Below, piece by piece: positions 41,169 to 49,607 of a DNA stretch of 64,000 bases (position 1 is the first letter of the stretch; every line of letters starts with the position of its first letter). Position numbers and translations under genes: made by a program. Source of the stretch: Corallococcus sp. (GTDB lineage: Bacteria > Bacillota > Clostridia > Christensenellales > CAG-314); NCBI GenBank assembly GCA_023665205.1, contig JAMPEJ010000002.1, forward strand, positions 1 to 64,000, given 5' to 3'. Under the pieces are notes generated by a model that worked only from the letters and a program-made list of their open reading frames with translations, was not told the DNA's origin and did no database searches.

Positions 41169-42734
41169 TCACTTGTTTTCCAGACTTTTGAAATCTATTT
41201 TGCCGTAGCCGGTACGCGGCATTTGCGGCAATACCTCTACAAACCGAGGTACGGAATATTTGATAAGACGCTCGCGACAAATCTGCACTACTTGACGCTC
41301 GGCTTCCGCGTCGCTGACGGGAGTACGCAAAGTTACGTATACCTTGACGTACTGTTTACCGTCCGCTTTGCATCCCACAGCACAGGCTTCGTCCACAAAA
41401 TCCAACGTTTTGACGCAATTTTCTATTTCGGCGGGAAAAACGTTGACGGCGGCAATTTTAAGCATACGCTTTTTTCGGTCCACCATATACAAAAAACCCT
41501 GCTCGTCCAAATACCCCAAATCGCCCGTTAGAACCCACGTTTTACCGCCGCATTCCGTCAAGCAGTCTTCGCCGTCTAAGTAACCCTGCATATTGCCTCG
41601 CGAATAAATAGCAATTTCCCCCACTTGACCCGCGGGCAAATCGTTGCCCTGCTCGTCCAATATACGAGCGTCGCACGTAGGCATAGGCATACCGCAACTG
41701 CCCTTTTTGTAATGGAAATAATTATTGACAACACAAACGCCGCAAGTCTCCGTAAGTCCGTAACCGCGCATAAGCTGCGCGCGAGTGCAATATTTGGCCA
41801 GCACTGCGTTGACGCTTTCCACCATGCTTTCGTCCAATACGTCGCCGCCGCACCAAATCACGTCCAAATCTTTAAGATATTTTCCGTCAAACTTTTTTGC
41901 CGCAATCATCTTTTTAAGCATTGCAGGTACGACCGACCAAATAGTAATTTTGTATTTCTTCAAATAGCGATGGACTGCTTTCGGCGCAAATTGAGGAACC
42001 AAAATAAGATTGCAGCCGAAACACAACGGAGTGTGCATTGCCGCGCACAATCCGTAGGCATGAAAAATAGGTAACGTCGCAAGGTTATAGTCCTGAGGCG
42101 AAACGCACGGCTTGTACATTAGTATCATGGCTTCCGCAGTGCCGTTAAAGGCGTCGTTCGTAAGTTTTACGATTTTGGGAGAACCTCCCGTGCCGCCGCT
42201 GTGCATGTAACAGACAACGTCCTCTCCGCAGCCGCACACTTGAGTTTGCTTATTGGAGCGCAAAAGCTGTTTGTACGTCAATACGCCTTTCACGCGCGAA
42301 CCGATCGCGGAAGCGTACAGTTTGTAAAACGGCTTGCGGAAAGTTACGTAATCGGCGACGGAACAACGCACAAGTTTTTGTCCGAGTGCCAAAAGCGGCT
42401 TTTCGTTGCGGACAAGCGCGTCGTAAAACAGGAGAGCCTTAGAATGCGTCTTGTTGAGATTTTGCGTAAGCAGCCCCAAAGGTATCAACGGGTGAACCAC
42501 GTTTGCCACCAACCCCAACTTAGAACAAGCGTAGAAAGCCGCAAGACTTTGTATGCAACTTGGCAAATACAGAGTGACAACGTCGCCCTTTACAAGCCCC
42601 AGTTTGACAAAGCCTGCCGCACACTTGTCAATATCGCGCAAAAAGCGGGACATTGCTACTTTGTGGTTGTAGTACACAATGCACCCGTTTTTGTTTGCGC
42701 CTTTTATAAGCATTTCGTAACAAGTTTGCGACAT
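41169..42734 (-). CDS. AMP-dependent acyl-CoA synthetase/ligase
   Basis: 521 residues from the ATG at 42734 (GGAG 6 bases upstream). It has the adenylate-forming marks: MHSGGTGGSPKIVKL (phosphate loop), YGLTETCG, TGDLGYLDEQGFLYMVDRKK and the C-terminal catalytic Lys in GYGKIDFK. This is the fatty acyl-CoA ligase class; the substrate is not clear, but other lipid genes (thioesterase, PlsC proteins) are in the window. It lies 23 bp after the phosphoribosyltransferase gene and ends the cluster. Confidence 0.92.
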   Translation of the reverse strand: MSQTCYEMLIKGANKNGCIVYYNHKVAMSRFLRDIDKCAAGFVKLGLVKGDVVTLYLPSCIQSLAAFYACSKLGLVANVVHPLIPLGLLTQNLNKTHSKALLFYDALVRNEKPLLALGQKLVRCSVADYVTFRKPFYKLYASAIGSRVKGVLTYKQLLRSNKQTQVCGCGEDVVCYMHSGGTGGSPKIVKLTNDAFNGTAEAMILMYKPCVSPQDYNLATLPIFHAYGLCAAMHTPLCFGCNLILVPQFAPKAVHRYLKKYKITIWSVVPAMLKKMIAAKKFDGKYLKDLDVIWCGGDVLDESMVESVNAVLAKYCTRAQLMRGYGLTETCGVCVVNNYFHYKKGSCGMPMPTCDARILDEQGNDLPAGQVGEIAIYSRGNMQGYLDGEDCLTECGGKTWVLTGDLGYLDEQGFLYMVDRKKRMLKIAAVNVFPAEIENCVKTLDFVDEACAVGCKADGKQYVKVYVTLRTPVSDAEAERQVVQICRERLIKYSVPRFVEVLPQMPRTGYGKIDFKSLENK

Positions 42735-42757
42735 AGTTTTCTCCGTACTTTTAAGCG

Positions 42758-43294
42758 TTACAAAAGAGGTATAACGCCCAGATAACAAATATCATTGCGT
42801 AAAGCAGCCTCCCCCTCGGCAAGTACAAAGGCTTTTTTGCAGACGGTACCGCCGGAGAGTTCCACCAACTTTTCCAGACCTACAAGACTGTTGCCTGTAG
42901 AAACTACGTCGTCTATAATTCCCACCTTTTTACCGTGCATAAGTTCGGCATCGTGCTTGGACAGGTGCAGTTTTTGGACCGCGCCGGTAGTTATGCTGGA
43001 TTTTATTTCCACGTCCAAGCCGTCCTGCATGTAAAGTTTTTTGGACTTGCGGGCAACGGCGTAGTATTCGTGCCCTAACTCGCGCGCGATAACGTGCGTA
43101 AGCTGCAGACCCTTGCTTTCGGCAGTTAGCAGTACGTCGCAGTCGGAAACCATCTTCGCCAGTTCTTTCCCGCAATGTTCGGTCATTTTTACGTTGCCGT
43201 GAAGATTGAAAAATGCAATTTTTACTCCGCTGGGCAACGGCAGTATCGGCAAACTTGCCTTGTAACCGCGCAGATCAACGTCTAAAAACTTCAT
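42758..43294 (-). CDS. Purine phosphoribosyltransferase, adenine/xanthine type
   Basis: 178 residues. The PRPP-binding motif VGIIDDVVSTGNSL lies near 115-128, and LLTAESKGLQLTHVIARELG is the upstream core strand. Length and layout fit the Apt/Xpt group; the base is undetermined, so no symbol is given. The ATG at 43294 has GGGAG 8 bases upstream; a longer in-frame start at 43327 lacks one. Confidence 0.88.
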   Translation of the reverse strand: MKFLDVDLRGYKASLPILPLPSGVKIAFFNLHGNVKMTEHCGKELAKMVSDCDVLLTAESKGLQLTHVIARELGHEYYAVARKSKKLYMQDGLDVEIKSSITTGAVQKLHLSKHDAELMHGKKVGIIDDVVSTGNSLVGLEKLVELSGGTVCKKAFVLAEGEAALRNDICYLGVIPLL

Positions 43295-43394
43295 ATACTT
43301 TTCTCCCAAAAATTTAGCGCCGAGCATTTTTTCGGACGGCGCAAACTGTACTATTATTATGCAACAAAATCAAAGCCCGTGTCAACAGGCAAAA

Positions 43395-43937
43395 TTACAA
43401 AGTTTTGATAAACGCATCGAACTGAGCCTTTAAGTCTTGCTCCGTACCGTTGTTTATCACAAACTTGTCCGCCTTTGCTATAGGACCGCCTTTTTCGGAA
43501 TTTTCGATTTCCGCCATGTCGCGGTTATCTACCTCCTGAGAGGTCAAAGGACGGACTTTACGTTTTGCCAGACGCTGTTTGCGCACGTCGCAATCGGTAA
43601 CTACGGCAAGTAAAATAAGATTGTCCCCCAAAAGGTCTTTCAAAATTTTGTACTCCGTCCAACTGTACAAACCGTCCAAGACAACGTTGCCGCACTCGAG
43701 TTTTTGCAAAATTTCATCTTTCAACAAGATTGCAAAAGCGCCCATGCCGTGTTCTTTGCGCAGTTCCTCGCGCATTTTGCGTTCGTTGATCTCGTTTATC
43801 TCCCAACCGGCTTTTTTAAGTTGCGCCATGGTGACGCCGCCGAAATAGACCTTGCTCCAACCGAGTTCGCAAAAATAGTCGCAAAGCACACTTTTGCCCG
43901 AACCGCACATTCCTACCACTGCAACTGCCTTGTTCAT
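43395..43937 (-). CDS. P-loop nucleoside/nucleotide kinase-like protein (AAA_18/dephospho-CoA-kinase-like)
   Basis: 180 residues with Walker A GMCGSGKS at 9-16, a lid-like segment RLAKRKVRPLTSQEVDNRD and an INNGT ending typical of dNMP or dephospho-CoA kinases and the UPF0200 relatives. The substrate is unknown. The ATG at 43937 has TGGAG 6 bases upstream; the in-frame ATG at 43949 has none. It heads a probable three-gene cluster with the phosphoribosyltransferase and the ligase. Confidence 0.85.
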   Translation of the reverse strand: MNKAVAVVGMCGSGKSVLCDYFCELGWSKVYFGGVTMAQLKKAGWEINEINERKMREELRKEHGMGAFAILLKDEILQKLECGNVVLDGLYSWTEYKILKDLLGDNLILLAVVTDCDVRKQRLAKRKVRPLTSQEVDNRDMAEIENSEKGGPIAKADKFVINNGTEQDLKAQFDAFIKTL

Positions 43938-43962
43938 AGTTTTCTCCAATAGCGTTTTTTAC

Positions 43963-43991
43963 AGTGTACAACAAAACAAGAAAATAATCAA
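43963..43991 (-). promoter_or_regulatory. Promoter of the kinase-PRT-ligase cluster
   Basis: TTGATT (43986-43991), 17-bp spacer, TACACT (43963-43968) on the minus strand. A CAAGC/GCTTG dyad (43989-44003) overlaps the -35 box and may be an operator. Confidence 0.65.
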
Positions 43992-44115
43992 GCGTTAGGC
44001 TTGCTTAATTTGATGCGCACCTGCAAAACGTCCGACTTTTTTAAGGACGTGCCGCACGTCGATTCGTAGTACGCGTCTAGTTGCAGTGTGCCGAGATTTG
44101 TCGGTTAGTTTGCAG

Positions 44116-44144
44116 TTGACTTTATTTTTTGTCGGGTGTATAAT
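44116..44144 (+). promoter_or_regulatory. Promoter of the MarR gene
   Basis: TTGACT (44116-44121), 17-bp spacer, TATAAT (44139-44144), 25 bases before the ATG. Confidence 0.85.
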
Positions 44145-44169
44145 TCAAAATATCACTGCGGAGGAAGCC

Positions 44170-44610
44170 ATGAGCAGGACTATTGCCGACCTTACGGATC
44201 TTATTATCACATACTACCCGAAGATGCGAAAGGTGTTCAGAAAATTGGTTTCGATCAAAGACGTCCCTATTACCGTAACGCAATTGACGTGTTTATCCAT
44301 AATAGAAAAACACGGAAAACTGACGATGAGCGACTTGGCAAACGAGTTGAGCATGAGCAACCAGCAATTGACCAAGGTAGTAGACGCCCTTGTAGAATTT
44401 GAATTGGTAGAAAGATATTACGACGACGATAACCGCAGAAAAGTTTTTGCAAAAACCACCGAGAAAGGCAAACAAACTTTGACGGCGCTTAACGAAGAAC
44501 TGTCCAAAAAACTAAACTGGATGTCGCGTAAATTTTCCGACGACGAAATAGACAAACTGTACGACTGTTTCGCGCACATTGCTAGTTACTTCGGCTACAA
44601 AGAGGATTGA
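44170..44610 (+). CDS. MarR-family transcriptional regulator
   Basis: 146 residues: a winged HTH at about 35-100 (TVTQLTCLSIIEKHGKLTMS, DLANELSMSNQQLTKVVDAL, YYDDDNRRKVFAKTTEKG wing) between dimerization helices. GGAGG lies 5 bases before the ATG at 44170. The upstream in-frame codons at 44086-44169 overlap the promoter and are rejected. It is convergent with the acyl-ACP thioesterase gene, so fatty-acid control is possible but unproven. Confidence 0.93.
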   Translation: MSRTIADLTDLIITYYPKMRKVFRKLVSIKDVPITVTQLTCLSIIEKHGKLTMSDLANELSMSNQQLTKVVDALVEFELVERYYDDDNRRKVFAKTTEKGKQTLTALNEELSKKLNWMSRKFSDDEIDKLYDCFAHIASYFGYKED

Positions 44611-44642
44611 ACTGACCGGAACCGTTACAAGATTTGATTTTG

Positions 44643-44674
44643 CAAAACGAGGGCAAATTTGCCCTCGTTTTTTA
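44643..44674 (+). terminator. Terminator of the MarR gene
   Basis: AAAACGAGGGCAAA pairs with TTTGCCCTCGTTTT. The 215 bases from here to the thioesterase gene hold nothing recognisable. Confidence 0.92.
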
Positions 44675-44889
44675 TATCTCCGTTTTTTAATTACCGAATA
44701 CCGAGCCGCCGGTAAGCAAACTCATTTTTTTACGCTTGCCGAAATTTTTAATTTCCTTTGCTACCGCTCAAAGAAAAACGTAGTCGCTTGCTATCATGCA
44801 ATACTTGCCGAAGCACAAAGAATTTTTGTAAAACATAATGTATTGCAAAGTCTCGCCGTTTTTAACGGCAAACCGGCCGTGCCGAACGA

Positions 44890-45624
44890 TTACTCCGCCA
44901 GTTGCAGCAAAACGGAAAAACACGTTTCTCCGTTGCGCACGCCCAAAACGGAAACTACGCTCTGCTCGCGTTTGAAGTATACTTCCGCTTCGTCACCCAA
45001 GACCAATTCCTTGTGATAAACGATTTGCACGGACTTTACTTTTTCCTCTGCGCCCAATACGTCCAACGCGTAAGTTACGTAGTTGGTATTGTTGACGTGA
45101 CCGTTGATATCCAAATCGCTGCGGCGCACGGTTTTGGTATACGCACGACAAAACGTCTCGTCAAAACGCAGACGGACAAAATCGCCCACGCCGTCGACTT
45201 TTTGTTCGGAGTAATCGCCGTGGAAAAATTCGTTCATCCTTTCGGCGGAAACGATCTTGCGGCTGTCGCGATCGATAAGCATCCACAACGTGGTCGCGCA
45301 AAAAATCTGCTCGCCGTCCTGTTCCGCCACGAAGCATCTTTCGGAAAAAAATCTGTTGGGCGCAAGCGGCCAAGTGTACATATCGAACAGCGGAGTTTTG
45401 CGGGTTATGGGTCGGTTGAAACGGATATCCACTTTGCTTAGCACCCACAAAAGTCCGTGTCTGTCCATATTGTCCCAACCGACGTTAAGCATTACGGCAT
45501 GCTCCGTCGCAGCGTCCTGCATTAGTTGCATTGCGCGGTGCGGTTTTAGTTGACTGTTGCATTCGAAGTCGCTTTCGAAAAGACGACATTGTTTTTTAAG
45601 AAAAGTTTTATCGGGAAGATTCAC
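44890..45624 (-). CDS. Acyl-ACP thioesterase (FatA/FatB-like)
   Basis: 244 residues: two hot-dog folds. The catalytic region SDLDINGHVNNTNYVTYALD near 168-187 has the Asn/His pair of plant-type and bacterial acyl-ACP thioesterases (PF01643 type), and RFNRPITRKTPLFDMYTWPL is a typical upstream segment. It releases free fatty acid from ACP. The start is a GTG at 45624 with GGAGG 7 bases upstream; the in-frame TTG at 45630 is too close to that site. Confidence 0.93.
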   Translation of the reverse strand: MNLPDKTFLKKQCRLFESDFECNSQLKPHRAMQLMQDAATEHAVMLNVGWDNMDRHGLLWVLSKVDIRFNRPITRKTPLFDMYTWPLAPNRFFSERCFVAEQDGEQIFCATTLWMLIDRDSRKIVSAERMNEFFHGDYSEQKVDGVGDFVRLRFDETFCRAYTKTVRRSDLDINGHVNNTNYVTYALDVLGAEEKVKSVQIVYHKELVLGDEAEVYFKREQSVVSVLGVRNGETCFSVLLQLAE

Positions 45625-45736
45625 CGTCAAGCCTCCTTTTGCACGCGAAATTGCGGCAAAACAATTATACCAAATACGCGCGAGATGTCAAAGAAATAAC
45701 GGCAAAGCAAAATTACGTTAAATTTGCAAAAGTATG

Positions 45737-45765
45737 TTGACGAATTCCGATGCATACAGTATAAT
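45737..45765 (+). promoter_or_regulatory. Promoter of the riboswitch-controlled ATPase
   Basis: TTGACG (45737-45742), 17-bp spacer, TATAAT (45760-45765); transcription would start about 40 bases before the aptamer. Confidence 0.85.
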
Positions 45766-45804
45766 ACGTCTACAATTTAATTTTGCGCGGCACGTTGCAG
45801 CGCA

Positions 45805-46010
45805 ATATGTGAGGGAGTAATTGGCGCAAAATTGCGCGACATCTGCCGTCAACCGACAAGGGAAAACTTGTCCGGCACTGTTCACCACTCACAACTTGAA
45901 AACTGTAAGGACGCGCTAGATACGAAGTTTCGGCATACAGTGTTCAAGTTATGAGTGGCTACAATGAGACTCACGCAACCAAAGATATTTGGATTGCGTG
46001 AGTTTTTTTA
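45805..46010 (+). promoter_or_regulatory. yybP-ykoY-type Mn2+ riboswitch with expression-platform terminator
   Basis: The aptamer spans about 45809-45974. P1 pairs GTGAG (45809-45813) with CTCAC (45970-45974). The conserved GGGAGTA follows P1 directly, CGTCAA precedes a GACAAG/CTTGTC hairpin, a long CCACTCA...TGAGTGG stem follows, and AATGAGAC closes the core; these match the yybP-ykoY consensus. A terminator (45969-46010: ACTCACGCAA with TTGCGTGAGT, then T) reuses the 3' strand of P1. Mn2+ binding that stabilizes P1 should therefore prevent termination and turn the ATPase on. Confidence 0.88.
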
Positions 46011-46041
46011 TTTGCAACAAATAACACGTCAAGGAGGAGAA

Positions 46042-48732
46042 ATGGAATATTACTTGCAGGAAAAAGACGAAGTCCTTGCAAACGCGGATACGAGCGAAAA
46101 CGGACTGTCTCAACAAGAAGCGGAAAATCGCTTGAAGCAAAACGGAGCAAACAAGCTTGCCGAAGGCAAACGGACGCCGGGCATACTAAAATTTTTGAAA
46201 CAGCTGTGCGATCCGATGATACTGGTTTTAGCTGTGGTCGCCGTTGTAAATTTGGTTACTATCATAGTCAACAACGCCGATCCGGCAAACGAAAAGGAAA
46301 ACTTTGCAGACGTAATAATTATCGCTGTGGTAGTTCTGCTGAACGCCGTTTTGGGAGTCGTACAGGAAAGCAAAGCGGAAAAAGCCGTAAAAGCGCTGCA
46401 AACGATGACGGAAGCGACGTGCAAGGCGCTGCGCGACGGCGCCGTTACCGTCATTAAAAGTACCGATTTGGTGGTAGGAGACGTTATACTGTTGGAAGCA
46501 GGCGACAGCGTACCTGCGGATTGCCGAGTATTACAAGCGGCAAGTCTGAAAGCGGAAGAATCGGCGCTGACGGGAGAAAGCATACCTACGGAAAAACGTT
46601 CGGACGCGCTAAAAAACGAAGCAGCCCTTGCCGACAGAAACAATATGCTTTACCTGGGCAGCACCGTTGTGTACGGACGCGGCAAAGCGGTCGTCGTGGC
46701 AACGGCAATGCAAACGGAAATGGGAAAAATCGCCGATATGCTGCAAAGCGCCAAAAAGGAGAAAACGCCTCTGCAAATAAAGATGGCGCACCTGTCCAAA
46801 GTACTTACTTTCGTTGTCGTAGGAATTTGTGCGGTCATATTTTTGCTCAACTTGCTTCTTAATGGATTTGACGAGCCGAAAGTTATCATGGACAGTTTGC
46901 TTATTGCGGTAGGACTTGCCGTGGCGTCCATACCAGAAGGACTTGCAACGGTCGTGACTATCGTACTGTCCATAGGCGTAACTAATATGAGCAAAAAACA
47001 TGCCGTGATTCGCAAGATGACGGCGGTAGAAACGTTGGGTTGTGCCGAGATCATCTGTACGGACAAAACCGGCACGCTTACGCAAAACAAAATGACGGTG
47101 ACCGAAACGTACGGCTTTGACGAAACTTTGCTGGCTACCGGCATGACTTTGTGTTGCGACGCAAACCTTGTAAACGGCAACGCCGTCGGCGAACCGACCG
47201 AATGCGCATTAGTAAACTTTGCCTACGCAAAAGATTTGATAAAAGACCGATTAGAACAGGCGTCTCCCCGAACGTACGAACTTCCTTTTGACAGCGAACG
47301 CAAAATGATGAGCACGTTTCACCAAGACAAAGACGGAGTGACTCAGTATACAAAAGGCGCTCCGGACGAGATATTGTTGCGCTGCTCGCACGTTTGGCAA
47401 GACGGCAAAGCGCGCACAATGACGGACGACGACCGAGAGAAAATCGTCGCCGCAAACAAAAACATGGCAAACGAGGCTCTGCGCGTGCTTGCATTGGCAT
47501 TTGCCAAGCACGAAAATTTGCCGCAAAACTCCGACTGCGAGACCTTGGAAAACGGACTTACTTTTGTAGGTTTGTGCGGTATGATAGATCCGGTGCGCGA
47601 AGAAGTCGCTCAATCGATAAACCGTTGCAAAACGGCGGGAATACGCCCCGTGATGATCACGGGCGACCACGTGGACACCGCCGTTGCCATTGCCAAACAA
47701 TTGGGCGTGATCACCGACGCAAGCGAAGCTATGACGGGCGCGCAATTGGATGCGCTTACCGACGAGCAATTACAAGAAACGGTTCCGCAAATATCGGTGT
47801 ATGCACGCGTAAAACCCGAGCATAAGGTAAGGATAGTTGCCGCGTGGAAAAAATTGGGCAAAGTGTGCGCAATGACAGGCGACGGCGTAAACGACGCGCC
47901 GTCGATCAAAATTGCCGACATCGGCATAGGTATGGGCATAAGCGGCACGGACGTGACAAAAAATACCGCCGACATGGTGCTTGCAGACGACAACTTTGCC
48001 ACCATTGTAGAAGCCGTATCCGAAGGACGTAGAATATACGACAACATACGCAAATGCATCGGCTTTTTGCTGTCGTCAAACCTTGCAGAGGTTGTGGCAA
48101 TATTCGTCGCCACGGCATTAGGTTTCACCTTGCTTAAACCCGTGCACCTACTGTGGATAAACTTGATTACCGACACGCTACCCGCAGTGGCGTTGGGGCT
48201 GGAAGCGGCGGACAACGACGTTATGCGGCGCGATCCGCGCAAAAAGAAAGAAAGCGTGTTCAGCGGCGGGTTGGGTTGGAACGTGCTTACGCACGGGATA
48301 TTTTTGGCTACGCTGACGCTTGGTGCGTATCTTGTGGGCGCATACACGGAATACGGAAATTTGACGTTGACGAGCATTCAAGCAAACTCCGTCCAAGGTA
48401 CGGCAATGGCGTTTCTTACAATGAGCATGGCGGAAATTTTACACGCGTACAACAGCCGCAGCGAAAAGAGCGTGTTTACTTTGCGCACTCACAACAAAGT
48501 GCTGTGGGCGGCTATGTTGGGCTCGCTGGCCCTCACCACCGCAGTTATCTTTGTTCCGCACGTAAACGCAGCGTTCGGCTTTGCCTACGCCGACGGCACT
48601 GCATGCATAAATGCCGGAGAATACTTTGTTGCACTGGCTCTGGCAATTGCCGTAGTACCGCTTGTGGAATTGCAAAAACTGTTGACGCGCGTAATACGAC
48701 CTCGTAAGAAAAAAGTGCCCGCAAAACAATAA
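46042..48732 (+). CDS. P-type cation ATPase (type IIA, Ca2+/Mn2+), probable Mn2+ exporter
   Basis: 896 residues from the ATG at 46042, with AAGGAGGAG just upstream. Actuator TGES at about 177, TM4 SIPEGLATVV near 296-305, phosphorylation motif DKTGTLT with Asp341, GDGVNDAP hinge, and TM6 LLWINLITDTLPAVALGLE are all present: the type IIA pattern (PMCA/SERCA-like). The family annotation would be calcium ATPase, but control by a Mn2+ riboswitch argues that Mn2+ export is its job, as for riboswitch-linked YoaB-type pumps. Single gene with a terminator. Confidence 0.95.
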   Translation: MEYYLQEKDEVLANADTSENGLSQQEAENRLKQNGANKLAEGKRTPGILKFLKQLCDPMILVLAVVAVVNLVTIIVNNADPANEKENFADVIIIAVVVLLNAVLGVVQESKAEKAVKALQTMTEATCKALRDGAVTVIKSTDLVVGDVILLEAGDSVPADCRVLQAASLKAEESALTGESIPTEKRSDALKNEAALADRNNMLYLGSTVVYGRGKAVVVATAMQTEMGKIADMLQSAKKEKTPLQIKMAHLSKVLTFVVVGICAVIFLLNLLLNGFDEPKVIMDSLLIAVGLAVASIPEGLATVVTIVLSIGVTNMSKKHAVIRKMTAVETLGCAEIICTDKTGTLTQNKMTVTETYGFDETLLATGMTLCCDANLVNGNAVGEPTECALVNFAYAKDLIKDRLEQASPRTYELPFDSERKMMSTFHQDKDGVTQYTKGAPDEILLRCSHVWQDGKARTMTDDDREKIVAANKNMANEALRVLALAFAKHENLPQNSDCETLENGLTFVGLCGMIDPVREEVAQSINRCKTAGIRPVMITGDHVDTAVAIAKQLGVITDASEAMTGAQLDALTDEQLQETVPQISVYARVKPEHKVRIVAAWKKLGKVCAMTGDGVNDAPSIKIADIGIGMGISGTDVTKNTADMVLADDNFATIVEAVSEGRRIYDNIRKCIGFLLSSNLAEVVAIFVATALGFTLLKPVHLLWINLITDTLPAVALGLEAADNDVMRRDPRKKKESVFSGGLGWNVLTHGIFLATLTLGAYLVGAYTEYGNLTLTSIQANSVQGTAMAFLTMSMAEILHAYNSRSEKSVFTLRTHNKVLWAAMLGSLALTTAVIFVPHVNAAFGFAYADGTACINAGEYFVALALAIAVVPLVELQKLLTRVIRPRKKKVPAKQ

Positions 48733-48757
48733 TGCCGCACCGCTATTAAACATACAA

Positions 48758-48785
48758 AAAGAGATTGCGTCTTTGCAATCTCTTT
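48758..48785. terminator. Bidirectional terminator between the ATPase and XRE genes
   Basis: AAAGAGATTGC pairs with GCAATCTCTTT over a 6-base loop, with T-rich ends on both strands, serving the convergent genes. Confidence 0.9.
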
Positions 48786-48797
48786 GTTTTTTATAAA

Positions 48798-49001
48798 TTA
48801 GTCTTCTAAACCTAATAGATAATCGGTAGTCACTCCGAAATATTTTGCAAGCACTATTATCGCTTCCGCACTGGGAACATTTGTCAATACTTCCCAAGAG
48901 GCAACAGCACTTTGTGTCAACCCTGTTTCGAGTGCCAATGCTGCTTGAGACAATTTTCGCTCTTTACGTAATTCCTTTAATCTTTTAGCAAATTCTTCCA
49001 T
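48798..49001 (-). CDS. XRE-family HTH transcriptional regulator
   Basis: 67-residue bare Cro/CI-type HTH: AKRLKELRKERKLSQAALAL, LTQSAVASWEVLTNVPSAEA, ending TTDYLLGLED. It is similar in size and plan to the regulator at 8811 but not close in sequence. It is divergent from the DUF6809-like gene; three evenly spaced operators lie between (49012-49085), the nearest 11 bp before its ATG, so autorepression is likely. Confidence 0.92.
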   Translation of the reverse strand: MEEFAKRLKELRKERKLSQAALALETGLTQSAVASWEVLTNVPSAEAIIVLAKYFGVTTDYLLGLED

Positions 49002-49011
49002 AAATATATTT

Positions 49012-49085
49012 TACCATAATTCTGGTTAAAATACTTGACTAACCAGTATTCAGGTTATATAATAGTCCCAACCAGTATTCTGGTT
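49012..49085. promoter_or_regulatory. Three XRE operators with exact 29-bp spacing
   Basis: TACCATAATTCTGGTT (49012-49027), AACCAGTATTCAGGTT (49041-49056) and AACCAGTATTCTGGTT (49070-49085). The third is the best dyad (AACCAG/CTGGTT); the others differ by a few bases. Centres are exactly 29 bp apart. The middle site fills the spacer of the plus-strand promoter and the first sits on the regulator's own start region. Confidence 0.88.
49035..49063 (+). promoter_or_regulatory. Promoter of the DUF6809-like gene, with operator in its spacer
   Basis: TTGACT (49035-49040), 17-bp spacer, TATAAT (49058-49063). Sixteen of the 17 spacer bases are the middle XRE operator. The leader to 49228 is about 155 bases and contains no ORF. 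Confidence 0.85.
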
Positions 49086-49227
49086 ATGGTAATTATATAG
49101 ATGGTGATATAGGGCAACTACTCTTTAATCAAGAGATTAGATGTTTATTTAGATTTTCAATAAAGCAATTTCTTATATCGGCATTCTGATATTTGAAGAT
49201 ATAAAAAATAATAGCGAGGTTAAAAGT

Positions 49228-49503
49228 ATGAAGAAAAGCGCGATAACAATACTTTTGGAATGGGTGTGCGGAAATATGTTTTTCGACAAGAATACGCCGT
49301 ATGCAAAGGCTATAAGTAAGCTTGCGGACTGCGACGATTTTTTGCAAGAGCAATTGAAGGACAACAGCGAATTGTTGGAAGTCTACAAAAAGATTACAGA
49401 TTTACACTGCGAAACTTGCATCAATGAATGCGACGCCTACTTCAAGGAAGGTTTTTCGCTAGGGGTGACTTTGGGGTTGGAAATTGCAAAATACGGCGAA
49501 TAA
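49228..49503 (+). CDS. Small DUF6809-like protein, divergent partner of an XRE regulator
   Basis: 91 residues, helical and acidic. ITILLEWVCGNMFFDKNTPY at the start and EGFSLGVTLGLEIAKYGE at the end fit small proteins annotated DUF6809 in clostridia, often next to XRE genes; function unknown. A HCETCINEC cluster near the centre could bind metal. GAGG lies 8 bases before the ATG. It is the third small gene in the window whose promoter spacer is an XRE operator. Confidence 0.85.
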   Translation: MKKSAITILLEWVCGNMFFDKNTPYAKAISKLADCDDFLQEQLKDNSELLEVYKKITDLHCETCINECDAYFKEGFSLGVTLGLEIAKYGE

Positions 49504-49539
49504 CTTTTTTCAAACAACGCACCACTGCAAAGAATATTA

Positions 49540-49575
49540 AAAGGGGTTGCATTTTTGCAACCCCTTTGGTTTTAA
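49540..49575 (+). terminator. Terminator of the DUF6809-like gene
   Basis: AAAGGGGTTGCA pairs with TGCAACCCCTTT around a T loop, then GGTTTT. Confidence 0.88.
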
Positions 49576-49607
49576 TTTTCCAAGCCAAACTGACTGTCGG
49601 CTTGTTA

